NCBI RefSeq assembly: GCF_900095885.1
Contig: NZ_LT615367.1
Location: forward strand, 62,001-126,000
From: Dickeya aquatica
GTDB taxonomy: Bacteria; Pseudomonadota; Gammaproteobacteria; Enterobacterales; Enterobacteriaceae
Length of the DNA stretch: 64,000 nucleotides
Direction of reading: 5' to 3'
The notes under the pieces are model-generated. The model ran no database searches and was not told the origin of the DNA. It saw only the letters and a list, made by a program, of their open reading frames with translations. How positions within the stretch are numbered: the stretch's first letter is position 1; each line of letters opens with the position of its first letter. Shown piece after piece: positions 51,105 through 61,175 of the stretch. Both the position numbers and the translations under genes were made by a program.

Positions 51105-52490
51105 ATGGCGAAAGAGAAAAAGCGCGGTTTTTTTTCCTGGCTGGGTTTAGGTCGTCAGGAAGAGAAGGCAGAAGAGAAGACACAAGAACAACCGCAGGCA
51201 CCAACCGCACAGGCATCAACCGCCGATGAGGTGACGCCTGTTGCGTCGGTACAGCCCGACACAGCGGCCCTTTCCGCCGAGCCGCCCGTTGCAGTAACTG
51301 CGCCGCAGGACGCGGTGGCCCCTGCGTCCGAGCCTGTCGAGCCAACGCCTGAGGTACAGGCGCATCACACGCAGGAAAAAGCCCCCCTTAAGAGCCGCAG
51401 GCGCAACAGCAACCTGAAGCGCTGCCCGAGCCTACGCCACCAGCCCCGGCAGATGCTGAGGACGCCGAAATCGTCGCGGCGCAGAGCGTGGTTGCGCCGC
51501 TGCCCGGTGGTTGACGCGGTTGAAGTGGTTGAAGCGGCTCTGCCGATGCAAGAGCAAGAGCGCCCGACCAAAGAGGGGTTCTTCGCCCGCCTCAAACGCA
51601 GCCTGGTGAAAACCCGTCAGAATTTAGGTTCCGGATTTGTCGGGTTGTTCCGGGGTAAGAAAATCGATGATGATTTATTTGATGAACTCGAAGAGCAACT
51701 GCTGATAGCGGACGTCGGGGTGGAAACCACCCGCAAGATCATCGCCCAACTGACAGAACATGCCAGCCGTAAGCAGCTCAAAGATGCCGAAGCGCTGATT
51801 GCGCTGCTTAAAGCCGAGATGAGCGAGATTCTGGCGAAGGTGGATGCGCCGCTCGACATTGAGCGCAAAACGCCGTTTGTTATTTTGATGGTCGGGGTCA
51901 ATGGTGTGGGGAAAACCACCACCATTGGTAAGCTGGCGCGTCAGTATCAGGCGCAGGGTAAGTCGGTGATGCTGGCGGCGGGTGATACCTTCCGTGCCGC
52001 CGCCGTTGAGCAGTTGCAGGTCTGGGGTCAGCGCAATAATGTGCCGGTGGTGGCACAGCATACGGGCGCGGATTCTGCCTCGGTGATTTTTGATGCGTTG
52101 CAGGCGGCCAAAGCGCGTGGGGTTGATGTGTTAATTGCTGACACCGCCGGACGTTTGCAAAACAAATCACACCTGATGGAAGAGCTGAAAAAGATTGTGC
52201 GCGTGATGAAAAAGCTCGATGAAGATGCACCGCACGAAGTCATGCTGACGCTGGATGCCAGCACCGGCCAGAATGCCGTCAGTCAGGCCAAACTGTTTAA
52301 TGAAGCGGTCGGGCTGAGTGGTATTACGTTGACTAAACTGGATGGTACCGCCAAAGGCGGGGTGATTTTCGCCATTGCCGACCAGTTTGGTATCCCCATT
52401 CGCTACATTGGCGTGGGTGAAGGTATTGATGATTTGAGGCCGTTCAAGGCAGACGATTTTATTGAAGCCTTGTTTGCCCGTGAGGATTAA
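51105..52490 (+). CDS. ftsY: FtsY signal recognition particle receptor
   Basis: 461 residues. MAKEKKRGFFSWLGLG membrane-targeting start, Glu/Gln/Ala/Pro-rich A domain (to about 155), N domain, and G domain with GVNGVGKTT (about 265), DTAGRLQNK and TKLDGTAKGG. Receives SRP-bound ribosomes at the membrane. Odd: residues 96-134 are read out of the ancestral frame through a lost A near 51390 and an extra G near 51506. This replaces an acidic stretch by one with 15 Arg/Lys and no acidic residue. The NG core is intact. First gene of ftsYEX. Confidence 0.95.
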   Translation: MAKEKKRGFFSWLGLGRQEEKAEEKTQEQPQAPTAQASTADEVTPVASVQPDTAALSAEPPVAVTAPQDAVAPASEPVEPTPEVQAHHTQEKAPLKSRRRNSNLKRCPSLRHQPRQMLRTPKSSRRRAWLRRCPVVDAVEVVEAALPMQEQERPTKEGFFARLKRSLVKTRQNLGSGFVGLFRGKKIDDDLFDELEEQLLIADVGVETTRKIIAQLTEHASRKQLKDAEALIALLKAEMSEILAKVDAPLDIERKTPFVILMVGVNGVGKTTTIGKLARQYQAQGKSVMLAAGDTFRAAAVEQLQVWGQRNNVPVVAQHTGADSASVIFDALQAAKARGVDVLIADTAGRLQNKSHLMEELKKIVRVMKKLDEDAPHEVMLTLDASTGQNAVSQAKLFNEAVGLSGITLTKLDGTAKGGVIFAIADQFGIPIRYIGVGEGIDDLRPFKADDFIEALFARED

Positions 52491-52495
52491 AACGG

Positions 52496-53164
52496 ATGAT
52501 TCGGTTTGAGCAGGTCAGCAAAGCCTATCTTGGCGGCCGTCAGGCGTTGCAAGGGGTGGATTTTCACATCCGCCCGGCTGAGATGGTGTTTCTGACCGGT
52601 CACTCGGGCGCAGGGAAAAGCACCCTGCTGAAGCTGATTTGTGGCATTGAACGCCCAAGTGCTGGTCATATCCTGTTTGGCGGGCACGATATTAGTCGCC
52701 TGCGGAAAAGCGAAGTGCCGTTTCTGCGTCGGCAGATAGGGATGATCTTTCAGGATCATCATCTGTTGATGGATCGCACCGTGTACGAAAATGTCGCGAT
52801 GCCATTAATCATCTCGGGGGCGACGACGGAAGATATCCGCCGCCGGGTGTCGGCCGCGCTGGATAAAGTCGGGCTGCTTGATAAAGCGCGCAATTATCCG
52901 ATTCAGTTGTCCGGCGGGGAACAGCAACGGGTCGGCATTGCCCGTGCTGTGGTGAATAAACCGGTGGTGCTGCTGGCGGATGAACCGACCGGTAATCTGG
53001 ATGATGCGTTGTCTGAGGGGATTTTACGTCTGTTTGAGGAGTTCAACCGCGTTGGTGTGACGGTGCTGATGGCAACGCATGACACCGGGCTGATTGCCCG
53101 CCGACAGTATCGGGTGTTGACGTTATCACAGGGCCGTGTCCTGGGAGGTCACCATGGCGAATAA
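52496..53164 (+). CDS. ftsE: FtsE cell-division ABC ATPase
   Basis: 222 residues, as in E. coli. Walker [10 protein letters not shown] (about 36-44), signature [14 protein letters not shown], Walker [14 protein letters not shown]. With FtsX it controls EnvC-activated amidases at the septum. Five bases after ftsY and overlapping ftsX by 11 bases. Confidence 0.97.
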   Translation: MIRFEQVSKAYLGGRQALQGVDFHIRPAEMVFLTGHSGAGKSTLLKLICGIERPSAGHILFGGHDISRLRKSEVPFLRRQIGMIFQDHHLLMDRTVYENVAMPLIISGATTEDIRRRVSAALDKVGLLDKARNYPIQLSGGEQQRVGIARAVVNKPVVLLADEPTGNLDDALSEGILRLFEEFNRVGVTVLMATHDTGLIARRQYRVLTLSQGRVLGGHHGE

Positions 53165-54122
53165 GAGCCGTGCATCAAGAGCGAGCCACCCGAAAAGCCG
53201 CTCGTTGCAAGGGGGCTGGCAAGAGCAGTGGCGCTATGCCTGGGCCGATACGCTGCGCGATATGCTGCGCCAGCCGCTGGCCACGTTATTGACCATTATG
53301 GTGATAGCCATCTCCCTGACGCTGCCGAGCATCTGCTATCTGGTGTGGAAGAATGTCAGCCAGGCGGCGGCACAGTGGTATCCGACGCCGCAGCTAACGG
53401 TGTATCTGGACAAGTCTCTTGATGACAATGCCGCCGAAGCGGTGCTGGGGAAAATCAAAGCCGAAGAGGGCGTCGATAAGGTGAATTACCTGTCGCGCAC
53501 CGAGGCGTTAGGCGAGTTTCGTAACTGGTCGGGCTTTGGCGGGGCGCTGGATATGCTCGAAGAAAACCCGTTGCCTGCGGTGGCTGTCGTATCACCGAAA
53601 CTCAGCTTTCAAAGTACACAAACGCTCACCACGTTGCACGATCGCCTCAAGGCGATTGCAGGGGTGGATGATGTGCGGCTTGATGATAGCTGGTTCTCCC
53701 GTCTGGTGGCGCTTACCGGATTGGTCGGGCAAATTGCCACGGTAATCGGCGTGCTGATGGTGGCTGCCGTATTTTTGGTGATCGGCAACAGTGTGCGACT
53801 GACTATTTTCAGCCGTCGGGAAACCATCAACGTGATGAAACTTATCGGTGCGACGGATGGTTTTATCCTGCGCCCGTTTTTAAATGGTGGGGCGTTGCTG
53901 GGCTTCTGTGGTGCCATCATGTCGCTTGTTTTGTCGCAAATGCTGGTATGGAAGCTCTCAGGTGCGGTATCGCAGGTGGCCGCTGTATTTGGCACCACAT
54001 TCGCTGTGCATGGCTTGGGGTTTGATGAAATCGTGTTGCTGGTGCTGATTGCTATTATTATCGGCTGGATCGCCGCCTGGCTTGCCACGGTACAACATTT
54101 ACGCCGTTTTACACCGCAGTAA
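53154..54122 (+). CDS. ftsX: FtsX cell-division permease-like protein
   Basis: 322 residues (E. coli 352; the variable cytoplasmic N-terminus is shorter here). Four TM segments with a large periplasmic loop between TM1 ([23 protein letters not shown]) and TM2, including the conserved [17 protein letters not shown]. The C-terminus [19 protein letters not shown] matches. ATG 53154 has GGGAGG six bases before it; a GTG 18 bases upstream is an alternative. Confidence 0.96.
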   Translation: MANKSRASRASHPKSRSLQGGWQEQWRYAWADTLRDMLRQPLATLLTIMVIAISLTLPSICYLVWKNVSQAAAQWYPTPQLTVYLDKSLDDNAAEAVLGKIKAEEGVDKVNYLSRTEALGEFRNWSGFGGALDMLEENPLPAVAVVSPKLSFQSTQTLTTLHDRLKAIAGVDDVRLDDSWFSRLVALTGLVGQIATVIGVLMVAAVFLVIGNSVRLTIFSRRETINVMKLIGATDGFILRPFLNGGALLGFCGAIMSLVLSQMLVWKLSGAVSQVAAVFGTTFAVHGLGFDEIVLLVLIAIIIGWIAAWLATVQHLRRFTPQ

Positions 54123-54255
54123 CCGCCGTTTACCTCTGTGGAGATGGTTTTCTGATATACTTTTCCCGCAATGGCGCGTTCCATAAGGGGTTGCGTCATT
54201 GTTGCCTGCCACAACATCCCGTCTTGCCATGTAAAATAAGATGGATGAAAATAGT

Positions 54256-54283
54256 GGAACTTGTGCAGCACATCACACTCTAA
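54256..54283 (+). promoter_or_regulatory. Sigma-E promoter of rpoH
   Basis: GGAACTT, 16 bases, TCTAA: a near-ideal match to the RpoE consensus GGAACTT-N16-TCnnA. It lies about 125 bases before rpoH, like the P3 promoter of E. coli rpoH that keeps sigma-32 available at lethal heat. Confidence 0.85.
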
Positions 54284-54406
54284 TGTTGAGGTGGTGCTGT
54301 TTTTGGGCACAGATGCCGGTAACGGCACAGAAAGTGCAACAAATATCGCTATGCTGTTTAATCATGCCTGATACAGTGACATTTTCGTTGAATTGAGAGG
54401 GGTGGA

Positions 54407-55264
54407 ATGACCAAAGATATGCATACTTTCGCCTTAGTTCCCCAAGGCAGTCTGGAAGGCTACATTCGTGCCGCCAATGCCTATCCGATGCTGACGGCGG
54501 AGGAAGAGCGGGCGCTGGCTGAACGGCTGCATTATCACGGGGATCTGGATGCCGCCAAGCAGCTGATTCTTTCACACCTGCGTTTTGTGATTCATGTTGC
54601 CCGTAATTATTCAGGATACGGCCTGCCGCAGGCTGACCTGATTCAGGAAGGCAACATTGGTCTGATGAAAGCGGTGCGCCGCTTTAATCCCGATGTCGGT
54701 GTACGTCTGGTGTCGTTTGCGGTGCACTGGATTAAAGCGGAAATCCATGAGTATGTACTGCGCAACTGGCGCATCGTCAAAGTGGCGACCACCAAGGCAC
54801 AGCGCAAGCTTTTCTTCAATTTGCGTAAAACCAAGCAGCGCCTGGGCTGGTTTAATCAGGATGAAGTTGAGCTGGTCGCGCGTGAGCTGGGTGTGACCAG
54901 TAAAGATGTGCGCGAGATGGAGTCGCGCATGGCGGCGCAGGACATGACCTTCGACCCGACGCCCGAGGATGAAGCCCAGTCGAATCAGCCGATGGCTCCG
55001 ATGCTGTATTTGCAGGATAAATCTTCTGATTTTGCCGACGGCATTGAAGAGGATAACTGGGAATCTCACGCAGCGGATAAACTGACATACGCTCTGGAAG
55101 GGTTGGATGAGCGCAGCCAGCATATTATCCGTGCCCGCTGGCTGGATGATGACAATAAATCCACGTTGCAGGAACTGGCCGATCACTATGGTGTGTCTGC
55201 TGAACGTGTGCGTCAGTTAGAAAAGAACGCCATGAAGAAACTGCGGGCGGCTATCGAAGCGTAA
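54407..55264 (+). CDS. rpoH: RpoH heat-shock sigma factor (sigma-32)
   Basis: 285 residues (E. coli 284). Region 2 contains [18 protein letters not shown] and [18 protein letters not shown]; the RpoH box [10 protein letters not shown] sits at about 132; region 4 ends with [21 protein letters not shown]. Directs RNA polymerase to heat-shock genes, including the ibpA gene in this window. The 5' coding region probably folds into the known translation thermosensor; not modelled here. GAGAGGGGTGGA upstream of the start. Single gene with its own terminator. Confidence 0.98.
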   Translation: MTKDMHTFALVPQGSLEGYIRAANAYPMLTAEEERALAERLHYHGDLDAAKQLILSHLRFVIHVARNYSGYGLPQADLIQEGNIGLMKAVRRFNPDVGVRLVSFAVHWIKAEIHEYVLRNWRIVKVATTKAQRKLFFNLRKTKQRLGWFNQDEVELVARELGVTSKDVREMESRMAAQDMTFDPTPEDEAQSNQPMAPMLYLQDKSSDFADGIEEDNWESHAADKLTYALEGLDERSQHIIRARWLDDDNKSTLQELADHYGVSAERVRQLEKNAMKKLRAAIEA

Positions 55265-55295
55265 CGCCGTGCCATTCGCAGACGATAGAACGTCT

Positions 55296-55336
55296 AAACG
55301 ACCGGGATAGCTCAGACTTCCCGGTCGTTTTGTTTT
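55296..55336 (+). terminator. Rho-independent terminator of rpoH
   Basis: 12-bp stem AAACGACCGGGA/TCCCGGTCGTTT, 11-base loop, then TGTTTT. Confidence 0.9.
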
Positions 55337-55396
55337 ATGCCCAGGGATTTTCTATCGCCGTATATTCTGCGGCCTGCCACCACCGTTCTTCCCTGT

Positions 55397-55816
55397 TCAT
55401 TTCCCTTCCTGGCCCGCGATATATTCCCAGCCGCCTGAAACCGGGTAGAAGCCACAGGATTGCATAAACCTGTCCATGACCTCTTCACTCACCAGTGCAT
55501 GGTCAGCCGCGTCCAGCCACCACTCTTTGACATCCGGGCAGGCACGCAGCACTTCTTCAAGCAGGTATTTCCCCACGCCGTGGCGACGCGTTGAGTTTCT
55601 GACTTGCAGGTCGGTTAACTCGGCGCTGTCGCTGTTACTGTCGATTTCGACAATCACCCCCGCCAGCAGATGGCCGTTAAAACGGGCAGCAAACAGACGG
55701 TGTTCATGATTGAGGTCATGCTCCAGCGCATCAAAATTTTGGTGTGGCCAGATGTATGCCAGATCATGCCTGTCCTGTGCGCTGATTTTGATAAGACGTT
55801 CAACCGTGAGTCTCAT
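55397..55816 (-). CDS. panM: PanM (PanZ), GNAT-family PanD maturation factor
   Basis: 139 residues (E. coli PanM 127). GNAT core with the acetyl-CoA loop RRHGVGKYLLEEVLRACP (R/Q-x-x-G-x-G/A pattern), preceded by LTVERLIKISAQDRHDLAYIWP. It triggers cleavage of pro-PanD to give active aspartate decarboxylase and senses acetyl-CoA. In E. coli it lies between livJ and livK; here no livJ separates it from rpoH. Confidence 0.92.
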   Translation of the reverse strand: MRLTVERLIKISAQDRHDLAYIWPHQNFDALEHDLNHEHRLFAARFNGHLLAGVIVEIDSNSDSAELTDLQVRNSTRRHGVGKYLLEEVLRACPDVKEWWLDAADHALVSEEVMDRFMQSCGFYPVSGGWEYIAGQEGK

Positions 55817-56217
55817 ACTTCTGCTCCTGTAGATGCGTGAGAATATTGTAGTGAGCTTGTAGAAAAAGGGTTGTGTAACTTTTTCTGTACGGTTATCAGA
55901 GAAAAAGGTTTCACTGTCAGTAATTTTTCGAGTAATTAATTATTCAGCAATGTAAAAACCAGCATAACTGACTATTTATAAATCAAAAATCGGTTTTTAA
56001 CGGGGGTATTTTATGCTGTTTACACCGTGTTTTACTGATAATCCCAGTTGATTTACAGCATAAAACTCCTGTTTAATATCATGAATAATAAAGCCTTATT
56101 ACAAACTATTGCTTATAGTAAAGTCTAACTCGTTATTACTTATAGAAAAGTGTGAGTAATCACGGTTGATACCAATAATTATAGCAATATCCAAAAATGA
56201 CAGATGGGGTAAAACGG
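55817..56217. other. Promoter region of the liv operon
   Basis: About 400 AT-rich bases between panM and livK. No gene. Contains the direct repeat described at 56112. Lrp control is expected from E. coli but no site is assigned. Confidence 0.45.
56112..56145. repeat. Direct repeat in the liv promoter region
   Basis: CTTATAGTAAAGTCT and CTTATAGAAAAGTGT, 13 of 15 identical, start 27 bases apart (56112 and 56139). Both include a TATAG -10-like core. Confidence 0.6.
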
Positions 56218-57330
56218 ATGAAATTAAGCAAAGGTAAAGCGCTGCTGATGGCGTGTCTGGCAGCGGCAACAACCCATACGGTGAATGCGGCTGATATTAA
56301 AGTCGCGATCGTTGGTGCGATGTCTGGCCCGGTGGCCCAGTATGGCGATATGGAGTTTACCGGTGCGCGTCAGGCGATTGCGGATATCAACGCCAAAGGC
56401 GGCGTGAATGGCAATAAGCTGGTAGGCGTGGAATTTGATGATGCCTGTGACCCGAAACAAGCGGTAGCCGTTGCCAACAAAGTGATTAACGAAGGAATTC
56501 ACTATGTGATTGGCCATCTGTGCTCATCGTCTACCCAGCCTGCATCCGACATCTATGAAGATGAAGGTGTGCTGATGATTACCCCGGCCGCGACGGCACC
56601 GGATCTCACCACCCGTGGTTACAAACTGATTATGCGCACCACCGGTCTGGATTCCGATCAGGGCCCGACCGCCGCAAAATACATTCTGGAGCACATCAAA
56701 CCGCAGCGTATCGCCGTGGTGCATGACAAGCAGCAGTATGGTGAAGGGCTGGCGCGCGCCGTGCAAGATAGCCTGAAAAAAGCCAATGGCAATGTGGTGA
56801 TGTTTGAAGGTGTTACTGCGGGCGATAAAGATTTCTCCACGCTGGTGGCGCGCCTGAAAAAAGATAACGTGGATTTCGTCTACTTTGGCGGTTATTACCC
56901 GGAAATGGGCCAGATTCTGCGCCAGGCGCGGGCGGCCGGTCTGACCACCAAATTCATGGGGCCGGAAGGCGTGGGTAACTCCTCGTTGTCTAACATCGCG
57001 GGTGCCGCCTCTGACGGCATGCTGGTGACACTGCCGAAACGCTACGATCAGGTTCCGGCTAACCAGCCGATTGTCGATGCGCTGAAAGCCAAAAAACTCG
57101 ACCCGACCGGCCCGTTTGTGTGGACCACCTATGCCGCGTTGCAGTCGCTGAGCACCGCAATGCAGCGCACCGGTAGCACCGAGTCAGCCAAGCTGGCAGC
57201 AGATTTGAAAGCCAAGTCTGTCGATACGGTGATGGGCCCACTGAGCTGGGACGAAAAAGGTGACCTGAAAGGGTTTGAATTTGGCGTATTTGAGTGGCAT
57301 GCAGACGGTACGTCTTCTCCGGCGAAATAA
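56218..57330 (+). CDS. livK: LivK/LivJ-type branched-chain amino acid-binding protein
   Basis: 370 residues. Signal peptide to about [10 protein letters not shown], then the Leu/Ile/Val-binding fold with the near-invariant [34 protein letters not shown] (quoted in part) and [18 protein letters not shown]. Position directly upstream of livHMGF makes it livK, although LivJ and LivK are close paralogs and only one is present in this window. ATG 56218 follows a GGGG stretch; an in-frame ATG 21 bases earlier lacks a ribosome binding site. Confidence 0.92.
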   Translation: MKLSKGKALLMACLAAATTHTVNAADIKVAIVGAMSGPVAQYGDMEFTGARQAIADINAKGGVNGNKLVGVEFDDACDPKQAVAVANKVINEGIHYVIGHLCSSSTQPASDIYEDEGVLMITPAATAPDLTTRGYKLIMRTTGLDSDQGPTAAKYILEHIKPQRIAVVHDKQQYGEGLARAVQDSLKKANGNVVMFEGVTAGDKDFSTLVARLKKDNVDFVYFGGYYPEMGQILRQARAAGLTTKFMGPEGVGNSSLSNIAGAASDGMLVTLPKRYDQVPANQPIVDALKAKKLDPTGPFVWTTYAALQSLSTAMQRTGSTESAKLAADLKAKSVDTVMGPLSWDEKGDLKGFEFGVFEWHADGTSSPAK

Positions 57331-57374
57331 TTTCCGGCGAAGTCATTAACCCGCTGTATTACTCTCTATACCTA

Positions 57375-57404
57375 TGCCCCTGTAGCCGTGAGGTTGCGGG
57401 GGCA
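57375..57404 (+). terminator. Hairpin between livK and livH
   Basis: TGCCCC-T-GTAGCC paired with GGTTGC-G-GGGGCA around GTGA. No T-tract; a likely attenuator giving more binding protein than permease. Confidence 0.6.
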
Positions 57405-57421
57405 ATGTCTAAGGTTAAGGT

Positions 57422-58348
57422 ATGTCCGAGCAGTTCCTCTATTTCCTTCAGCAAATGTTCAACGGCGTGACGTTGGGCAGCACTTACGCGCTGATTGCGA
57501 TTGGTTACACCATGGTTTACGGCATTATCGGCATGATTAACTTCGCCCACGGCGAGGTGTACATGATCGGTAGTTATGTCTCTTTCATCGTGATTGCCGC
57601 GTTGATGATGATGGGCATTGACACCAGTTGGTTGCTGATAAGCGTGGCGTTTATTGCCGCTGTGGTGATTTCCAGCGCTTATGGCTGGAGCATCGAACGC
57701 GTGGCCTATAAACCGGTGCGCAGCTCTAAGCGACTGATCGCGTTGATTTCCGCCATTGGTATGTCGATTTTCCTGCAAAACTACGTCAGCCTGACGCAGG
57801 GGTCGCGCGATGTGGCGCTGCCAAGCCTGATTCACGGCCAGTGGGTGTTGGGTGAAAGCAACGGCTTTGCTGCCACGCTCTCTGCCATGCAGCTCACTAT
57901 CTGGATTGTCACCTTCCTGGCGATGCTGGCGCTGACGCTGTTCATCCGTTATTCCCGTATGGGCCGCGCCTGTCGCGCCTGTGCGGAAGACCTGAAAATG
58001 GCCAGCCTGCTCGGTATCAGTACCGATCGCGTTATTTCGCTGACCTTCGTTATCGGCGCGGTCATGGCAGCGGTAGCCGGGGTGCTGTTAGGTCAGTTCT
58101 ATGGCGTGATTAACCCCTACATCGGTTTTATGGCCGGGATGAAAGCGTTTACCGCCGCGGTACTGGGCGGCATCGGCAGTATTCCGGGGGCGATGATCGG
58201 CGGTTTGATTCTGGGGATTGCCGAGTCGCTGACGTCTGCCTACCTCAGCACGGAATATAAAGATGTGGTCTCCTTCGCGTTACTGATTGGCGTGCTGTTA
58301 GTGATGCCGACCGGGATTCTGGGCCGACCGGAGGTGGAGAAGGTATGA
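57422..58348 (+). CDS. livH: LivH branched-chain amino acid permease
   Basis: 308 residues, as in E. coli. Opening [36 protein letters not shown] is the LivH signature (only partly quoted: [20 protein letters not shown]). About eight TM segments; EAA-like loop [17 protein letters not shown]. Overlaps livM by four bases (ATGA). Confidence 0.97.
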   Translation: MSEQFLYFLQQMFNGVTLGSTYALIAIGYTMVYGIIGMINFAHGEVYMIGSYVSFIVIAALMMMGIDTSWLLISVAFIAAVVISSAYGWSIERVAYKPVRSSKRLIALISAIGMSIFLQNYVSLTQGSRDVALPSLIHGQWVLGESNGFAATLSAMQLTIWIVTFLAMLALTLFIRYSRMGRACRACAEDLKMASLLGISTDRVISLTFVIGAVMAAVAGVLLGQFYGVINPYIGFMAGMKAFTAAVLGGIGSIPGAMIGGLILGIAESLTSAYLSTEYKDVVSFALLIGVLLVMPTGILGRPEVEKV

Positions 58349-59619
58349 AACTGCATACGCTGGTTAATGCCGTTGTATCCGCGCTGGTGCTGCTGGTGCT
58401 GGCGACATTCCTGATGGGGATGCAACTGAGTCTGGACGGCACTCGTCTGGTGGTGCACGGCGCGGAGAAAGTGCGCTGGATGTGGATTATCGCCGCTTGC
58501 GTGCTGGTGTTTTTCTTTCAACTGCTGCGCCCGATGCTTGCCCGTGGTGCGAAGAAACTCTCTGGCCCCGGTTTTGTTCTGCCAGGATTTGATGGCAGCA
58601 CACCTCGTCAGAAGTGGCTGGCGCTGGCGTTGATTGCCGTTGCGATTATCTGGCCGTTCGTGGTGTCGCGCGGCACGGTAGATATCGCCACGCTGACCAT
58701 GATTTATATCATGCTGGGCCTTGGCCTGAACGTGGTGGTGGGGCTGTCTGGCTTGCTGGTGCTGGGCTACGGCGGTTTTTACGCCATTGGTGCGTACACC
58801 TATGCGCTGCTCAGCCACTATTACGGGCTGGGTTTCTGGCAGTGCCTGCCGCTGGCGGGGCTGACGGCGGCGCTGTCCGGCTTCCTGCTCGGGTTCCCGG
58901 TACTGCGCTTGCGCGGTGACTATCTGGCGATTGTAACGCTGGGTTTTGGCGAAATTGTGCGTATTTTGCTGCTCAATAACACCAGTTTTACCGGCGGCCC
59001 GAACGGTATCAGCCAGATCCCGAAACCGACCTTTTTTGGCCTGGAATTTAACCGTGCGCCGCGCGAAGGCGGTTGGGACACGTTCCATCACTTCTTTGGC
59101 CTGAGCTATGACCCCAGCGACCGCATTATTTTCCTCTACATGGTGGCGCTGCTGCTGGTGCTGTTGACGCTGTTTGTGATTAACCGTCTGCTGCGTATGC
59201 CGCTCGGCCGCGCCTGGGAAGCGCTGCGTGAAGATGAAATCGCCTGTCGTTCGCTCGGCCTGAGCCCGACCAAAATCAAGCTGACGGCCTTTACCATCAG
59301 CGCGGCGTTTGCCGGGTTTGCCGGTACGCTGTTTGCCGCCCGTCAGGGGTTTGTCAGCCCGGAATCCTTCACCTTCGTCGAATCGGCATTTGTGCTGGCG
59401 ATTGTGGTGCTGGGCGGGATGGGCTCGCAGTTTGCGGTGATCCTGGCGGCCATCCTGCTGGTAGTGTCACGCGAGCTGATGCGTGATCTGAACGAATACA
59501 GCATGCTGGTGCTGGGTGCCCTGATGGTGCTGATGATGATCTGGCGGCCACAAGGGTTACTCCCGATGCAGCGCCCGCAGATGAAGCTACAGATTAAGAA
59601 GAAGGAAGAGCAGGCATGA
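58345..59619 (+). CDS. livM: LivM branched-chain amino acid permease
   Basis: 424 residues (E. coli 425). N-terminal extra hydrophobic region, then the conserved [20 protein letters not shown] and [19 protein letters not shown] (EAA-like loop). Pairs with LivH. Overlaps livG by four bases. Confidence 0.97.
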   Translation: MKLHTLVNAVVSALVLLVLATFLMGMQLSLDGTRLVVHGAEKVRWMWIIAACVLVFFFQLLRPMLARGAKKLSGPGFVLPGFDGSTPRQKWLALALIAVAIIWPFVVSRGTVDIATLTMIYIMLGLGLNVVVGLSGLLVLGYGGFYAIGAYTYALLSHYYGLGFWQCLPLAGLTAALSGFLLGFPVLRLRGDYLAIVTLGFGEIVRILLLNNTSFTGGPNGISQIPKPTFFGLEFNRAPREGGWDTFHHFFGLSYDPSDRIIFLYMVALLLVLLTLFVINRLLRMPLGRAWEALREDEIACRSLGLSPTKIKLTAFTISAAFAGFAGTLFAARQGFVSPESFTFVESAFVLAIVVLGGMGSQFAVILAAILLVVSRELMRDLNEYSMLVLGALMVLMMIWRPQGLLPMQRPQMKLQIKKKEEQA

Positions 59620-60383
59620 GTCAGCCATTATTGTCAGTCCGGGGCCTGATGATGCGCTTTGGCGGCCTGCTGGCGGTGAATAACGTTGAGCTGGATTTGC
59701 ATCAGGGGGAAATCGTCTCGCTGATAGGCCCGAACGGTGCCGGTAAAACCACGGTATTTAACTGCCTGACCGGCTTTTATCGCCCGACCGGTGGCACCAT
59801 TGTGCTGCGCGACCAGCATCTGGAAGGCTTGCCGGGGCAGCAGATTGCCCGTATGGGTGTGGTGCGTACCTTCCAGCATGTGCGCCTGTTCCGTGAAATG
59901 ACGGTGATTGAGAACCTGCTGGTGGCGCAACATCAGCACCTGAAAAGCGGAGTCTTTGCCGGTTTGCTCAAAACACCGGCGTTTCGTCGTGCCGAGGCGG
60001 ATGCGCAACAACGCGCCGCCGTCTGGCTGGAGCGCGTCGGGTTGCTGGAACTGGCCAACCGTCAGGCCGGTAATCTGGCCTATGGCCAGCAGCGCCGTCT
60101 GGAAATTGCCCGCTGCATGGTGACGCGCCCGGAATTGCTGATGCTCGATGAGCCGGCTGCCGGGCTGAACCCGAAAGAAACCGATGAGCTCAATGCATTG
60201 ATCCTCGATTTGCGCGACAACCATCGGGTGTCAGTGCTGCTGATTGAGCATGATATGAAGCTGGTGATGGGGATCTCTGATCGTATCTATGTGGTCAATC
60301 AGGGTACGCCGCTGGCGAACGGCACTCCGGCTGAAATTCGCAACAACCCGGATGTTATCCGCGCATATCTGGGTGAAGGATAA
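59616..60383 (+). CDS. livG: LivG branched-chain amino acid ABC ATPase
   Basis: 255 residues. Walker [10 protein letters not shown] (about 37-45), signature-region [13 protein letters not shown], Walker [15 protein letters not shown]-loop LIEHDM. Forms the ATPase pair with LivF. Confidence 0.97.
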   Translation: MSQPLLSVRGLMMRFGGLLAVNNVELDLHQGEIVSLIGPNGAGKTTVFNCLTGFYRPTGGTIVLRDQHLEGLPGQQIARMGVVRTFQHVRLFREMTVIENLLVAQHQHLKSGVFAGLLKTPAFRRAEADAQQRAAVWLERVGLLELANRQAGNLAYGQQRRLEIARCMVTRPELLMLDEPAAGLNPKETDELNALILDLRDNHRVSVLLIEHDMKLVMGISDRIYVVNQGTPLANGTPAEIRNNPDVIRAYLGEG

Positions 60384-60389
60384 AACGCT

Positions 60390-61091
60390 ATGTTGTCATT
60401 GAATCAGGTTTCTGCCCATTACGGCAAAATTCAGGCGCTGCATCAGGTCAGTCTGCACATTAATCAGGGTGAAATCGTGACGCTGATTGGTGCCAACGGC
60501 GCGGGTAAAACCACGCTGCTCGGCACGCTGTGCGGCGAGCCGCGCGCTTCTGAAGGGTCAATTGTTTTTGACGGCAAAGACATCACCGACTGGCAAACAG
60601 CACGCATTATGCGTGAGGCGATTGCCATCGTGCCGGAAGGCCGTCGCGTGTTTTCCCGCATGACGGTGGAAGAGAATCTGGCGATGGGCGGCTTTTTTGC
60701 CAGCCGTGAGCAGTATCAGGAGCGTATTGCGCGCGTCTACGACCTGTTCCCGCGTTTGCATGAACGCCGCGCCCAGCGCGCGGGCACCATGTCCGGCGGT
60801 GAACAGCAGATGCTGGCCATCGGCCGGGCGTTGATGAGCCAGCCGCGTTTGCTGTTGCTGGACGAACCTTCGCTGGGGCTGGCACCGATCATTATTTTGC
60901 AGATTTTTGACACCATTGCGCAGTTGCGCGAAGAGGGCATGACCATCTTTCTGGTGGAGCAGAACGCGAATCAGGCCTTGCGCCTGGCCGATCGCGGTTA
61001 CGTGCTGGAGAACGGTCATGTGGTGCTGGAAGATACCGGAGACGCTTTGTTAGCTAACGAAGCCGTGCGTTCTGCCTATCTTGGTGGTTAA
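60390..61091 (+). CDS. livF: LivF branched-chain amino acid ABC ATPase
   Basis: 233 residues (E. coli 237). Walker A GANGAGKTT, signature MSGGEQQMLAIGRAL, Walker B LLLLDEPSLGLAP, H-loop replaced by the usual LVEQNANQAL. Last gene of livKHMGF, six bases after livG. Confidence 0.97.
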   Translation: MLSLNQVSAHYGKIQALHQVSLHINQGEIVTLIGANGAGKTTLLGTLCGEPRASEGSIVFDGKDITDWQTARIMREAIAIVPEGRRVFSRMTVEENLAMGGFFASREQYQERIARVYDLFPRLHERRAQRAGTMSGGEQQMLAIGRALMSQPRLLLLDEPSLGLAPIIILQIFDTIAQLREEGMTIFLVEQNANQALRLADRGYVLENGHVVLEDTGDALLANEAVRSAYLGG

Positions 61092-61115
61092 ATTACTGTT
61101 CATGTGACACCTTAT

Positions 61116-61142
61116 CGGGCCGGGTTCTACCGGCCCGTTTTT
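61116..61142 (+). terminator. Rho-independent terminator of the liv operon
   Basis: CGGGCCGG/CCGGCCCG, 6-base loop, five T. Confidence 0.92.
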
Positions 61143-61175
61143 CTATTATCTTGTTAAAAATAAGTGAGATTCGAC

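Noticed and set aside
58240..59091. 283-codon open frame opposite livM
   Set aside because: Gln/Arg/His-rich antisense translation of livM codons, no start signal, no domain.
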